Shown: positions 8,718 through 17,281 of the stretch, piece by piece
Position numbering within the stretch: position 1 is the first letter of the stretch
Layout of the letters: every line of letters begins with the position of its first letter
Source: Chlorobiota bacterium
Lineage (GTDB): Bacteria > Bacteroidota > Bacteroidia > Bacteroidales > JAADJA01
Direction of reading: 5' to 3'
NCBI GenBank assembly: GCA_013151015.1
Contig: JAADJA010000054.1
Location: 1 to 57,697 of the forward strand
Length of the DNA: 57,697 bases
Program-made: the position numbers and the translations under genes
Notes under the pieces: generated by a model
What the model saw: only the letters and a program-made list of their open reading frames with translations
What the model was told of the DNA's origin: nothing
Databases searched by the model: none

Positions 8718-9944
8718 ATGAGGTCCATACCAGTAACCCTGATTTTTTTGTTTCCAATATTGCTTTTTTCTCAAGCAAATTATACCTTTATGTACGAAAA
8801 AGGTTTTTCGGCACATTCCGGTGCCGAGAACCTGATTGCCGCAAATTACCTGTATGCCACATTGGACAAAAACTATATCCCAACGGACATTTTCAAAGAA
8901 AAAAAAACGGTGGGGAAATTGGGCAATATGGCATATCGGTTTGCTAAATTCTGGTATATTGATTTTGAATTAAGTGCATGGGCATTTCGAGCACAGCATG
9001 AGTATTTTGGTCATACTGTTAGGGCAAAACAAGCTGGTTATTATGATGCATGGCCTGTAATTGGATATCCATATTATAGTAAAGATAAAGGTTTAACATA
9101 TAGAGGTGAGAGAATAGGATATAGCAGTAACCAAGAAAATAAATTAATCAATTCAGGAGGCACGGAAGCCAATATAATCATTGCAGAAAACATTTTTATA
9201 AAAACATTATTGAGCAATAGAATCCTTTACCAACAAAGCCTTTTATATATTGGCAACAACACTTATCAGAGCCTTGGTATATTATTGTCCAATAACATTT
9301 CTGATATACAAGATATCAAGTATTATAATAAATATGTCATATATAATGCAAATGATGAAAAATTACAAAGGCAATTTAAAACAATTGCTTTGATAGAATT
9401 GCTTACAGATCCAATGAATTATGTTTCGCTATACTCTATTTTCAAAAACTATATTTACGAAGGAAAACACGGGACAAAAATACCCATGTTAAGGATTGGC
9501 AAAAAAATCCGTTATCTCCCTGATTTCCGCTATGTACTGGCATCTTACTCACCGGAACTGATGTACGAAAACTATTTTAGGTTTGATGATAAATTGCTAA
9601 ATATAACCATTCGGCACGCAGCATTGACCTCGCATAAATCATTTGGCGTTACGGCAAGCCTTTATAACTATAGTATTTCAAAGCGCCTTAGTTTTGATAC
9701 GCAAGTATCCTATTGGACCCAACCTGAAATCAAAATCTATAATGATGCGAACGAAAAAACAACATTTGATGAAAACAGCTTGGGCCTCGCTTTTATACAA
9801 TCAACATATTATAGGATTGTGAATAAAAATGATTTTTCCTTAATGATTGCTGTAGGTTATAAAACAGGCGGCTACCTTGAAGGGGAAATATTGGACGAGG
9901 GGCTAATTTTAAGGGGCGGATTGAGTTTCCGGTTCGAAGAGTAA
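8718..9944 (+). CDS. Exported protein with HEXXGH motif, function unknown
   Basis: A 408-residue protein from the ATG at 8718. It begins with the signal peptide MRSIPVTLIFLFPILLFSQ; a TTG 66 nt upstream would only add a charged extension before it. Residues 94-99 read HEYFGH, the HEXXGH pattern of M49 (dipeptidyl-peptidase III) zinc peptidases, followed by TVRAKQAGY. A candidate third ligand, Glu150 in SGGTEANIIIAE, lies 51 residues after the second His. The rest of the protein is unlike M49 and far shorter. The C-terminal half alternates short aromatic strands (RLSFDTQVSYWTQPEIKIY, terminal LILRGGLSFRF), resembling an outer-membrane barrel. A TAAGTTTG element at 8636-8643 could be its promoter. 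I do not recognise the family; zinc binding and proteolysis are hypotheses only. Confidence 0.7.
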   Translation: MRSIPVTLIFLFPILLFSQANYTFMYEKGFSAHSGAENLIAANYLYATLDKNYIPTDIFKEKKTVGKLGNMAYRFAKFWYIDFELSAWAFRAQHEYFGHTVRAKQAGYYDAWPVIGYPYYSKDKGLTYRGERIGYSSNQENKLINSGGTEANIIIAENIFIKTLLSNRILYQQSLLYIGNNTYQSLGILLSNNISDIQDIKYYNKYVIYNANDEKLQRQFKTIALIELLTDPMNYVSLYSIFKNYIYEGKHGTKIPMLRIGKKIRYLPDFRYVLASYSPELMYENYFRFDDKLLNITIRHAALTSHKSFGVTASLYNYSISKRLSFDTQVSYWTQPEIKIYNDANEKTTFDENSLGLAFIQSTYYRIVNKNDFSLMIAVGYKTGGYLEGEILDEGLILRGGLSFRFEE

Positions 9945-9987
9945 TTAATCAAATTGGATTCTCAAGTTCTATTAACACTTTTGTTAT

Positions 9988-10030
9988 CCCATAAAACATG
10001 GCTCATAAAATATGAGCCATGTTTTATGGG
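9988..10030. terminator. 43-bp perfect palindrome, bidirectional terminator
   Basis: Two 20-base arms (9988-10007 and 10011-10030; outer bases CCCATAAAACATGG) are perfectly complementary around an AAA loop. The palindrome lies between the convergent HEXXGH and NUDIX genes and is followed by ATTTTAT on the plus strand. It is unusually long and perfect for a terminator. Confidence 0.7.
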
Positions 10031-10055
10031 ATTTTATAAATTCCGTATGAATATT

Positions 10056-10493
10056 TTACGATTGTTTTATTTCCAATAGTGCCATTTCCACTATTTCCTG
10101 ATGGTCAAAGGCAAGCTTGGGCAGCTTGTTGATTGGAAACCATTTGGCCTCGTTGGCATCGTCACCCCCTTTTACTTCGGAATTTTCTTTGGTTGTAAAT
10201 CCCCAATAAGCCGTACCAATTGTCCTTCCCCGTGGGTCACGGTCCACGGTACTAAAAGTATGGAGCTGTTGCAGCTTGATCCCTTTTAAACCGGTTTCCT
10301 CCTCCAATTCCCGTACGACCCCTTCTTCCAGTGTTTCGTCCATGTCCACAAATCCGCCGGGCAAGGCCCACATCCCTTGGAAAGGTTCATTTTTTCGCTG
10401 AATTAAGAGGATTTCAAAACCATTATCATTCTCAAGGAAAACAACAGCATCTGTAGTTACCGCCGGACGGGGATATTTATAGGTGTAGCTCAT
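10056..10493 (-). CDS. NUDIX hydrolase
   Basis: A 145-residue hydrolase of nucleoside-diphosphate-linked substrates. The NUDIX box is intact: GGFVDMDETLEEGVVRELEE followed by ETGL fits Gx5Ex7REUxEExGU, with the metal-binding Glu residues in RELEEE. The N-terminal TTDAVVFLENDNGFEILLIQRK and the AYWGFTTKEN segment resemble the ADP-ribose pyrophosphatase/NrtR-type branch common in Bacteroidota, but there is no C-terminal DNA-binding winged helix, so it is a stand-alone enzyme. The substrate cannot be told from sequence. It starts 42 nt after the metG stop on the same strand and is probably the last gene of that transcription unit. Confidence 0.92.
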   Translation of the reverse strand: MSYTYKYPRPAVTTDAVVFLENDNGFEILLIQRKNEPFQGMWALPGGFVDMDETLEEGVVRELEEETGLKGIKLQQLHTFSTVDRDPRGRTIGTAYWGFTTKENSEVKGGDDANEAKWFPINKLPKLAFDHQEIVEMALLEIKQS

Positions 10494-10535
10494 TACTGAA
10501 ATCTTCTGTGCTTATCTGTGAAGCCTGTGTGCTTT

Positions 10536-12593
10536 TTACCTAACCTCACTTCCGTCATTAAAATCTTCGGACGGGCTGACAAAACACAGTTTTCCGTTTT
10601 TATCTTCAGCCATTAGTATCATCCCGTTGGAATCGATTCCCCTCAATTTTTTGGGTGACAGGTTAACTAATATGCTCACCTTTTTACCAATGATTTTTTC
10701 AGCTTGGTAAAATTCCGCAATCCCTGAAACCACAGTTCTTTGATCCATACCTGTATCAACTTTAAGTTTTAAAAGCTTTTTGGTTTTAGGGACTTTTTCA
10801 GCTTCGATGATGGTTCCTATCCGGATATCCAGTTTTGCAAAATCTTCGAATTCAATATTCTCTTTTGCAGGTTTCACCTTGATTTCATTTTCAGCATTTT
10901 CCTTTTTGGTATCAAGGAGTTTCTGGACTTGTGCTTCAATAATTGCATCTTCAATTCTTTCAAAAAGGTATTCCGCCTTATTCAATTGTTTACCTGCTTC
11001 CAACAAATTTGTATTGCCGCCATCTTTCCATGTGAGGCCAGACAGATTTAACATTCCTGATAATTTCTTTGCCGTGAAAGGTAAAAAAGGTTCACATAAA
11101 ATGGCAAGGTTTGCACAAATCTGCAATGAAACATTCAGGATTGTCTTCACCCGATTCTCATCAGTTTTAAAAACCTTCCAAGGCTCCGCATCTGTCAGGT
11201 ATTTGTTTCCCAGTCGGGCAAGAGCCATCATCTCCGTTAAGGCTTCCCTGAACCTGAAATTATCCAGGCTGGAACCTATTCTTCCCGGAAAGCTTTTTAT
11301 TTCTGCAGCTTTATCCTCTTTGGTAAAATCGTTTGCAGTGGGTACTATTCCGTCAAAATACTTTTGGGTAAGGATCAGTGTACGGTTCACAAAGTTCCCG
11401 AAAATATTCAGCAATTCACTGTTGTTCCTTGTCTGGAAATCTTTCCATGTAAAATCGTTGTCTTTGGTCTCTGGTGCATTTGCGGTAAGCACATAGCGCA
11501 ACACATCTTCTTTTCCCGGGAATTCTTCAAGGTATTCGTGCAGCCAGATTGCCCAGTTTCGCGAAGTTGATATTTTCTCGTTTTCAAGGTTCATAAACTC
11601 GAAAGCGGGTACATTGTCAGGCAGGATATACGAACCTTCCTGTTTCAACATGGAAGGGAAAATGATGCAGTGAAATACAATATTGTCTTTCCCGATAAAA
11701 TGGATCAAGCGGCTGCTTTCGTCTTTCCAGTATGGTTCCCAGTCTTTTCCGGTTTTCTCTGACCATTCCCGGCTTGCCGAAATATAACCAATGGGCGCAT
11801 CGAACCAAACATAGAGCACTTTGCCATCTGCCCCTTTTACTGGGACTTTTACGCCCCAATCCAAATCGCGCGTAACCGCCCGTGGGTGCAAACCTGTGTC
11901 GAGCCATGATTTACATTGCCCGTAAACATTGGTTTTCCAATCGTGTTTGTGGCCTTCGAGTATCCATTCCTTTAGCCAGGGTTCGTATTTGTCCAAAGGG
12001 AGGTACCAATGCTTGGTCTCTTTTTTCACGGGTTTGTTCCCGCTTAAAACCGATTTGGGATCGATAAGATCGTTGGGGCTTAACGATGTCCCACAATTTT
12101 CACATTGGTCGCCATAAGCCTTTTCATAACCGCAATGTGGACAGGTTCCTGTAATATATCTATCGGCCAAAAAATGCTGTGTTGCCTCGTCATAATACTG
12201 TTCCGAAGTGCGTTCAATAAATTCTTTGTTGTTGTATAATTTTTCAAAAAAATCCGAAGCCGTTTGGTGATGGATAGGACTGGAGGTGCGGGAATAAACA
12301 TCAAAAGAAATCCCGAATTTTTCAAAGGAATTTTTAATGATCGAATGGTATTTGTCCACGATTTCCTGTGGCGAAACCCCTTGTTGGCGTGCTTTTATGG
12401 TGATCGGTACACCATGTTCATCGGATCCACCGATAAACAATACATCTTCCCCTTTCAACCGCAGATAGCGTGCATAGATATCAGCCGGGACATAAACGCC
12501 TGCGAGATGCCCGATGTGGATGGGCCCATTGGCATAAGGCAAGGCAGATGTTATCGTGTAGCGTTTGAATTTTTTGGCTTGAGCGTTTTTCAT
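10536..12593 (-). CDS. metG: Methionyl-tRNA synthetase
   Basis: Charges tRNA-Met in the cytoplasm. At 685 residues it is the long form with a C-terminal tRNA-binding domain. The HIGH motif is HIGH at 26-29. A zinc knuckle has Cys151, Cys154, Cys164 and Cys167 (CPHC, CENC). The KMSKS loop appears as KISTS at 340-344, a usual variant. The C-terminal 110 residues ([21 protein letters not shown] onward) are the EMAPII/Trbp111-like domain that aids tRNA binding and dimerisation. The ATG is only 3 nt from the stop of the upstream DUF1016 gene, so the two are almost certainly co-transcribed; no promoter is possible in that gap, though one could lie inside the upstream gene. Confidence 0.98.
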   Translation of the reverse strand: MKNAQAKKFKRYTITSALPYANGPIHIGHLAGVYVPADIYARYLRLKGEDVLFIGGSDEHGVPITIKARQQGVSPQEIVDKYHSIIKNSFEKFGISFDVYSRTSSPIHHQTASDFFEKLYNNKEFIERTSEQYYDEATQHFLADRYITGTCPHCGYEKAYGDQCENCGTSLSPNDLIDPKSVLSGNKPVKKETKHWYLPLDKYEPWLKEWILEGHKHDWKTNVYGQCKSWLDTGLHPRAVTRDLDWGVKVPVKGADGKVLYVWFDAPIGYISASREWSEKTGKDWEPYWKDESSRLIHFIGKDNIVFHCIIFPSMLKQEGSYILPDNVPAFEFMNLENEKISTSRNWAIWLHEYLEEFPGKEDVLRYVLTANAPETKDNDFTWKDFQTRNNSELLNIFGNFVNRTLILTQKYFDGIVPTANDFTKEDKAAEIKSFPGRIGSSLDNFRFREALTEMMALARLGNKYLTDAEPWKVFKTDENRVKTILNVSLQICANLAILCEPFLPFTAKKLSGMLNLSGLTWKDGGNTNLLEAGKQLNKAEYLFERIEDAIIEAQVQKLLDTKKENAENEIKVKPAKENIEFEDFAKLDIRIGTIIEAEKVPKTKKLLKLKVDTGMDQRTVVSGIAEFYQAEKIIGKKVSILVNLSPKKLRGIDSNGMILMAEDKNGKLCFVSPSEDFNDGSEVR

Positions 12594-12596
12594 TCG

Positions 12597-13637
12597 TTAT
12601 ATGTTTGAATTTTTGTCTAATTGATTTTTTGCCATTTCAACTGCAAAATGAAGCTTTTCTGCTAATAATTTCCTGGGCAATACTTTTGTAATAAATTCCG
12701 CAACCTTAATATTGGTTTTGTCTAATTGCAATAATTCAATTTGTTCCCTATTGCCTTCTGTACAAAGGATAATACCCACAGGTTGCTTTTCATCAGGTTC
12801 GGTATCGAATTTTTCCAACCAGCGAAGATAGAGTTCCATTTTACCTTTATATTCAGCTTTAAACTCCCCAATTTTCAGGTCAATTGCAACTAACCGCTTT
12901 AATTTACGATGATAAAAAAGCAAATCCAAATAAAAGTCTTTTTCATCAATGATCATACGTTTTTGACGTGCCACAAAAGTAAATCCCACCCCAAGTTCCA
13001 AAATGAATTTTTCAAGTTCATGGATAATTGCCGATTCTAAATCTTTTTCCAAATAGGTATCTTTAAGATTAAGAAAGTCCAAAACGTATGGATCCCTAAA
13101 AACCAGGTCAGGGGTAAGTTTATTTTTTTCCTTAAGCTGTTTTAATTCCAGTTTTATCAGTTCTTCTGGTTTTTTGCTTATTGCCGTACGCTCAAAAAGC
13201 ATACTGTCAATTTTCTTTCGCAAGGTACGGACACTCCAATTTTCAATACGGCACATTTGAGAATAAAATTCTCGCTCTAATTCCGTCTTTAAATAAATGA
13301 TTTCCTTAAAATGGGACCAACTCAATTGTCTCCACAGTGTAGAGACAATCTCAAATTCCGGAAAAGTCTCTACAAAGTAGAGACAATGTCTTAATTGTTT
13401 TTCACTCCAACCCTTTCCAAATTCCATACTTAATTGTCGTGACAGTGATGCGACAATTTGCTTACCATACTCTGCTCGTTCGTTTTGCAATATTTCATCA
13501 TTGATCTTTTTCCCAATATTCCAATAAGTTGCCGTCAAAGTCGAATTAATAGTTTGAGCAACAACTGAACGGCTTTCTTCAATCAATTTCTTGATTTCGG
13601 AAAATAATTGTTTACTATTTATTTCAAGGTTGGTCAC
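12597..13637 (-). CDS. DUF1016 / PDDEXK nuclease family protein (YhcG-like)
   Basis: A 346-residue protein with two parts. The N-terminal DUF1016 helical domain (about 10-180) contains AEYGKQIVASLSRQLSMEFGKGW, QLSWSHFKEIIYL and NWSVRTLRKKIDSMLFERTA. The C-terminal PDDEXK nuclease-like domain (about 190-340) contains FYLDLLFYHRKLKRLVAIDLKIGEFKAEYKGKMELYL: the Asp of YLDLLF, the D-L-K of AIDLKIG and Glu/Lys residues fit the PD-(D/E)xK core. Members are often found near mobile or restriction/defence genes, but none is adjacent here; the neighbour is metG, 3 nt downstream. A TATCTTTG element on the minus strand (13701-13708) may drive both. Its DNA contains three internal palindromes (13325-13457). 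Activity in this copy is inferred, not shown. Confidence 0.9.
   Translation of the reverse strand: MTNLEINSKQLFSEIKKLIEESRSVVAQTINSTLTATYWNIGKKINDEILQNERAEYGKQIVASLSRQLSMEFGKGWSEKQLRHCLYFVETFPEFEIVSTLWRQLSWSHFKEIIYLKTELEREFYSQMCRIENWSVRTLRKKIDSMLFERTAISKKPEELIKLELKQLKEKNKLTPDLVFRDPYVLDFLNLKDTYLEKDLESAIIHELEKFILELGVGFTFVARQKRMIIDEKDFYLDLLFYHRKLKRLVAIDLKIGEFKAEYKGKMELYLRWLEKFDTEPDEKQPVGIILCTEGNREQIELLQLDKTNIKVAEFITKVLPRKLLAEKLHFAVEMAKNQLDKNSNI
13325..13457. repeat. Three palindromes inside the DUF1016 gene sharing an ATTGTC half-site
   Basis: Palindrome at 13325-13349: ATTGTCTCcAC-agt-GTaGAGACAAT, one mismatch. Palindrome at 13366-13384: GTCTCTAC-aaa-GTAGAGAC, perfect. Palindrome at 13433-13457: ATTGTCG-N11-CGACAAT. 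All lie within 135 bases of coding sequence. Two of them encode the similar peptides IVASLSRQLS and IVSTLWRQLS. Confidence 0.7.
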
Positions 13638-13741
13638 AATGCGTTATAAATAAATGCATATTGAATTTTGTCGAATAATTATTAATCTGGACTTTAAGGG
13701 CAAAGATAAAGATTTACCTCCTAATGTTTGTTCATAAACAA

Positions 13742-13769
13742 CAAAACCCGGCTATCTGACCGGGTTTTG
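13742..13769 (-). terminator. Terminator after the EF-G-like gene
   Basis: A perfect 10-bp stem, CAAAACCCGG / CCGGGTTTTG, with an 8-nt loop. On the minus strand it is followed by a TTGTTT tail and lies 20 nt past the stop of the EF-G-like gene. Confidence 0.8.
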
Positions 13770-13788
13770 AATTTTAATGATTAAAAGT

Positions 13789-15924
13789 TTAATCTTCGTC
13801 AGATTGTTCTTCGTCGTATGCTTTCAACAATGCCTGTTGTACATCGTTTGGCACATTGGTGTATTCCGCGAACTTCATGGAATACATTGCACGCCCACTG
13901 GTAATTGAACTAAGTGCCGTGGAATATTTGTTCATTTCTGCGAGAGGTACTTTTGCGGAAATCTTCTGATAATTCCCTTCTGCGCCCATGCCCATGATAA
14001 TTGCCCTTCTTCCCTGAAGGTCGGTCATAACATCGCCCATCCTGTCTTCAGGAACCAAAACCTCAACATCGTAAATGGGTTCCAAAATCTGAGGCCCTGC
14101 ATTTTTAAAGGCTTCCCTGAAAGCATGCCGGCCAGCAAGTTTAAATGAAATTTCATTGGAATCCACAGCGTGCATTTTACCATCATGAACATAGAAAACG
14201 ATATCACGTGCATAAGAACCGGTGAGCGGGCCTTCTTCCATTTTTTCCATTACACCTTTCATGATTGCCGGTAAAAAGCGTTGGTCAATAGCCCCACCAA
14301 CGATACTGTTGATCATGACAAGTTTTCCACCCCATTCCAGTTCAACAACTTCTTCCCCCCTGATCGGGTATTCCTTAGAGTATTCCATTCCCTCGACATA
14401 AGGCTCTATTTTCATATGAACCTCGCCAAATTGCCCAGAACCACCGGATTGTTTTTTGTGGCGGTACATTGATTTTGCCTCACGTGTAATTGTTTCACGA
14501 TAAGGGATTTTGGGGGACAAATATTCAATCTCAATATTTTCGAGATGTTCAAGTTGCCATTTTACGATGATTAGATGGAGCTCACCTTGTCCACCAAGGA
14601 TCAATTGTTTCAATTCTTTGGAATAATCAACATGAAGCGACTGGTCCATTTTCTTCATTGAATTTAAAATGGCATTCAGTTTTTCATCATCGCCCTGGTT
14701 AACAGCTTTTACAGCAACACGGTATTTAGGTTCCGGGAACTCGATGGGCTCCACTTCAATTACGTCACCTTTTAATTCGATGAGCGAACTGTTTGTTTGA
14801 GTGTTTTTTAATTTTACGGCTGCCCCGATATCCCCTGCAACAAGTTTTGTGATTTTTTCCCTGATTTTCCCAGCAGTCACAAACATTTGGCTAAGGCGTT
14901 CCTTGGTACTTGTCTTGGAATTCATTACGTCTGTACCTTCTTCGATAGTTCCGCTATATACCCTAAAGTATGAAATCTCCCCAAGGTGGGATTCACTGGC
15001 TGATTTAAACACAAAAGCATTGATAGGGCCTTTCGGGTCACAAACTATTTCGCCACCTTCAACGGTTTTTACAGGAGGCATTTCATCAGGAGAAGGAGCA
15101 TTGTTTGTAATAAACTCCATCAAGCGGTTTACGCCCCAGTTGTTTTTGGCATTGATACAAAATACAGGGAACAGTTCCTTTGTTTTCAATCCATCGTGCA
15201 AGGCATGTTTCATTTCTTCTTCGGTAAGCGTACCGTTTTCAAAGAAAATTTCCATCAAAGCTTCATCACTTGAGGCGAGGTCTTCGATCATTGCAGCCTG
15301 CATTTCTTCGGCTTTTGCTTTTTCATCATCTGGAATATCAACAATGTCGGCTTTTCCACCGCCATCGGTGAATTTATACATTTTCATTTTCAACAGGTCG
15401 ATCACAGAATTGAACCCAACGCCAACGTTCACGGGATATTGGCAAACAGATAAGCTTCCTTTGAACTGTGCTTTTAATTGCCTTACCGTTTCATCAAAGT
15501 TTGAATTTTCATGTTCCAGGTGATTGACCGCAAAAATTACCGGGTTGTTGTACTTGATGGTATATCTCCAGGCTATTTCGGTCCCTACTTCAACTTTATT
15601 TTGTGCGCTTACGACCATTAGTGCGGTGTCCACCACACGAAGGGAGGAGGTAACTTCCCCAACAAAATCATCAAATCCCGGGGTATCAATGATATTAAGT
15701 TTTTTCCCGTTGAATTCGGAAAACAGGACTGTTGAAAAAACGGAATTCTGACGTTCCAGCTCAATGGGCCTGTAATCGGAAGCTGAGCTTTTGTCGTCAA
15801 CCGACCCTCTTCTGTTTAAAACTTTCCCCTCGAATAGCATATCTTCGGCAAGTGTGGTTTTCCCTGATTTGGCACCACCAACAATGGCGATATTCCTAAT
15901 GTCTTTTGTTTCGTAAACCTTCAT
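13789..15924 (-). CDS. Elongation factor G-like GTPase (EF-G paralogue)
   Basis: A 711-residue translational GTPase with the EF-G domain order: G domain, domain II, and the domain III-V segment with GQFGEVHMKIEP and the domain V end GRRAIIMGMG. The P-loop is GGAKSGKT (16-23) and the G3 motif is DTPG (80-83). The G4 motif that selects guanine, NKxD, is NHLE at 134-137, and the switch I RGITI-type sequence is replaced by ERQNSVF. These changes mark it as the divergent EF-G-like class rather than the main FusA, which normally sits in the str operon and is not in this window. A CAAATGTA (minus strand TACATTTG) at 15974-15981 is a likely -7 element. The exact role (ribosome rescue, recycling or stress) cannot be read from sequence. 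Confidence 0.88.
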   Translation of the reverse strand: MKVYETKDIRNIAIVGGAKSGKTTLAEDMLFEGKVLNRRGSVDDKSSASDYRPIELERQNSVFSTVLFSEFNGKKLNIIDTPGFDDFVGEVTSSLRVVDTALMVVSAQNKVEVGTEIAWRYTIKYNNPVIFAVNHLEHENSNFDETVRQLKAQFKGSLSVCQYPVNVGVGFNSVIDLLKMKMYKFTDGGGKADIVDIPDDEKAKAEEMQAAMIEDLASSDEALMEIFFENGTLTEEEMKHALHDGLKTKELFPVFCINAKNNWGVNRLMEFITNNAPSPDEMPPVKTVEGGEIVCDPKGPINAFVFKSASESHLGEISYFRVYSGTIEEGTDVMNSKTSTKERLSQMFVTAGKIREKITKLVAGDIGAAVKLKNTQTNSSLIELKGDVIEVEPIEFPEPKYRVAVKAVNQGDDEKLNAILNSMKKMDQSLHVDYSKELKQLILGGQGELHLIIVKWQLEHLENIEIEYLSPKIPYRETITREAKSMYRHKKQSGGSGQFGEVHMKIEPYVEGMEYSKEYPIRGEEVVELEWGGKLVMINSIVGGAIDQRFLPAIMKGVMEKMEEGPLTGSYARDIVFYVHDGKMHAVDSNEISFKLAGRHAFREAFKNAGPQILEPIYDVEVLVPEDRMGDVMTDLQGRRAIIMGMGAEGNYQKISAKVPLAEMNKYSTALSSITSGRAMYSMKFAEYTNVPNDVQQALLKAYDEEQSDED

Positions 15925-16087
15925 ATTCCAGTGGTTATTAAATAATTATAAATATTTTAAAATATAGTGGGCGCAAATGTATGAAAATCTAAAGAATTAA
16001 TGAACAATAATTTGTTATTAATAATGGCATGAAATACCAGATTCTTGTTTTGGTCTTAGTTGCTAATTACTTAGATGTGAATTCCCC

Positions 16088-17062
16088 CTATAAATTTTTT
16101 ATCATTTCCCTCGATTCTTTCCACCTTGTCGGGTCAAGCTTGGGCCCGATCACCTCAATGACTTTCCCGGCAAGGATTGATCCGGCGGTCCCGCATTTAT
16201 CCAGCGAAAGTCCTTTGATCAAACCATAAATAAACCCAGCGGCGTACATATCCCCGGCACCTGTGGTATCAGTACTTCTGGCATCGATCACGCCAATGCT
16301 ATGGATTTCGTTCCCCTTTTTCACCATCGAGCCTGATTTGCCTGTTTTTACAATGGCAATATCACAAATATTTGCAAAAATCTCCAGGGATTCTTTAGGG
16401 TTTTTTCCGGTAAATGCTTTTGCCTCTTCCTCATTGGCAAACACGATGTCAACATAGTTTTTGAGTATTTTTTGCAAAAATTCAAGATTGTCTTCCACCA
16501 CATTATAGCTTGCCATGTCGAGGCTAACCTTTAAGCCTTTTCTTTTTGCGATTTCAACGGCACGTTCAATGAGTTCATGGTTTTGTACAAGGTATCCTTC
16601 GATGTGAAAATAATCGTAGCCTTCAAAAATATCTTCGTTCAGGTCAGGTGCGGTCATTTCAACGGCAGCGCCCAAGTAGGTGGCAAATGTCCGTTCAGAA
16701 TCAAGGCTTATCATCGCCATTGCTTTTCCTGTTGGAGTATCGCTGGTAAGCAACTCAGGTTTTATATTGTTCTTTTCAAGGTCAGCAATAAAATAGCGGC
16801 TGAACTCATCTTTTCCCACTTTACCGATAAAACCTGTTTCAACCCCTAATCCGGCCAATCCATGAATAGTATTTGCGGACGATCCCCCGGAGGCAATTGT
16901 TTTGTCCAGATCCATAGTGCCTTTTTCGATCTTATCGGTTGTTTCGTAATCGACAAGTTGCATACTGCCCTTGGGCAAAGAAAATTTTTCGAGTGTTTCG
17001 TCGCTTTTCAGCATTGTTAAAATATCCACAAGGGCATTGCCCATTCCAAGTACTTTTGCCAT
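16088..17062 (-). CDS. PfkB-family carbohydrate/adenosine kinase
   Basis: A 324-residue cytoplasmic kinase of the ribokinase/PfkB family. The N-terminal GNALVDI motif, the GG pair at 59-60 in the IASGGSSANTIHGLAGLG signature, and the C-terminal signature DTTGAGD (265-271), whose last Asp is the catalytic base, are all intact. The overall pattern (GNALVDIL, TGKAMAMIS, NVVEDNLEFL) resembles the adenosine-kinase-like PfkB proteins that are widespread in Bacteroidota, but the sugar or nucleoside substrate is not determinable here. It is transcribed divergently from tRNA-Asn; a minus-strand TACATTTG at 17098-17105 lies 36 nt upstream of the ATG and interleaves with the tRNA promoter. Confidence 0.92.
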   Translation of the reverse strand: MAKVLGMGNALVDILTMLKSDETLEKFSLPKGSMQLVDYETTDKIEKGTMDLDKTIASGGSSANTIHGLAGLGVETGFIGKVGKDEFSRYFIADLEKNNIKPELLTSDTPTGKAMAMISLDSERTFATYLGAAVEMTAPDLNEDIFEGYDYFHIEGYLVQNHELIERAVEIAKRKGLKVSLDMASYNVVEDNLEFLQKILKNYVDIVFANEEEAKAFTGKNPKESLEIFANICDIAIVKTGKSGSMVKKGNEIHSIGVIDARSTDTTGAGDMYAAGFIYGLIKGLSLDKCGTAGSILAGKVIEVIGPKLDPTRWKESREMIKNL

Positions 17063-17105
17063 ATTTATCGTCTTAATTAAATTTCATATTTTTTTTGCAA
17101 ATGTA

Positions 17106-17135
17106 TTGTTTATTTTAAAAAAACATATACTTTTG
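17106..17135 (+). promoter_or_regulatory. Promoter of tRNA-Asn
   Basis: TTG at 17106-17108, a 19-nt spacer, and TACTTTTG at 17128-17135: an exact fit to the Bacteroidota promoter. It lies 41 nt upstream of the mature tRNA 5' end and overlaps the divergent -7 element of the PfkB gene (17098-17105). Confidence 0.8.
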
Positions 17136-17176
17136 CACTCCTTAAAAAAAGAAACGTTCTTTTGATAAAGAAAAAT

Positions 17177-17250
17177 TCCTCTTTAGCTCAGCTGGTTAGA
17201 GCATCTGACTGTTAATCAGAGGGTCCTTGGTTCGAGTCCAAGAAGAGGAG
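17177..17250 (+). tRNA. tRNA-Asn (anticodon GUU)
   Basis: A 74-nt cloverleaf. The acceptor stem pairs TCCTCTT (17177-17183) with AAGAGGA (17243-17249) and G is the discriminator base. The D-arm is AGCTCAGCTGGTTAGAGC, the anticodon arm TCTGA-CTGTTAA-TCAGA has GTT in the centre, and the T-arm has GGTTCGAGTCC. The CCA end is not encoded. It has its own promoter and terminator, so it is a single-gene unit. Confidence 0.98.
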
Positions 17251-17253
17251 CAC

Positions 17254-17281
17254 AAAGCCACGCTATTAGCGTGGCTTTTTT
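17254..17281 (+). terminator. Terminator after tRNA-Asn
   Basis: AAAGCCACGCTA and TAGCGTGGCTTT form a near-perfect stem closing on a few loop bases, followed by TTTTTT and a further T-rich stretch. It begins 4 nt after the tRNA. Confidence 0.9.

Noticed and set aside
10780-11496. 238-codon open frame antisense to metG
   Set aside because: Reverse complement of the metG anticodon-binding and C-terminal domains; no independent signal.
14801-15523. 240-codon open frame antisense to the EF-G-like gene
   Set aside because: It is a shadow of the minus-strand gene, rich in Ser/Phe/Ile from reverse-complemented codons, without start context or domain.
13789-15924. Calling this gene the main fusA
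   Set aside because: The G4 motif is NHLE and switch I is altered, and there is no rpsL/rpsG/tuf neighbourhood, so it is a paralogue.
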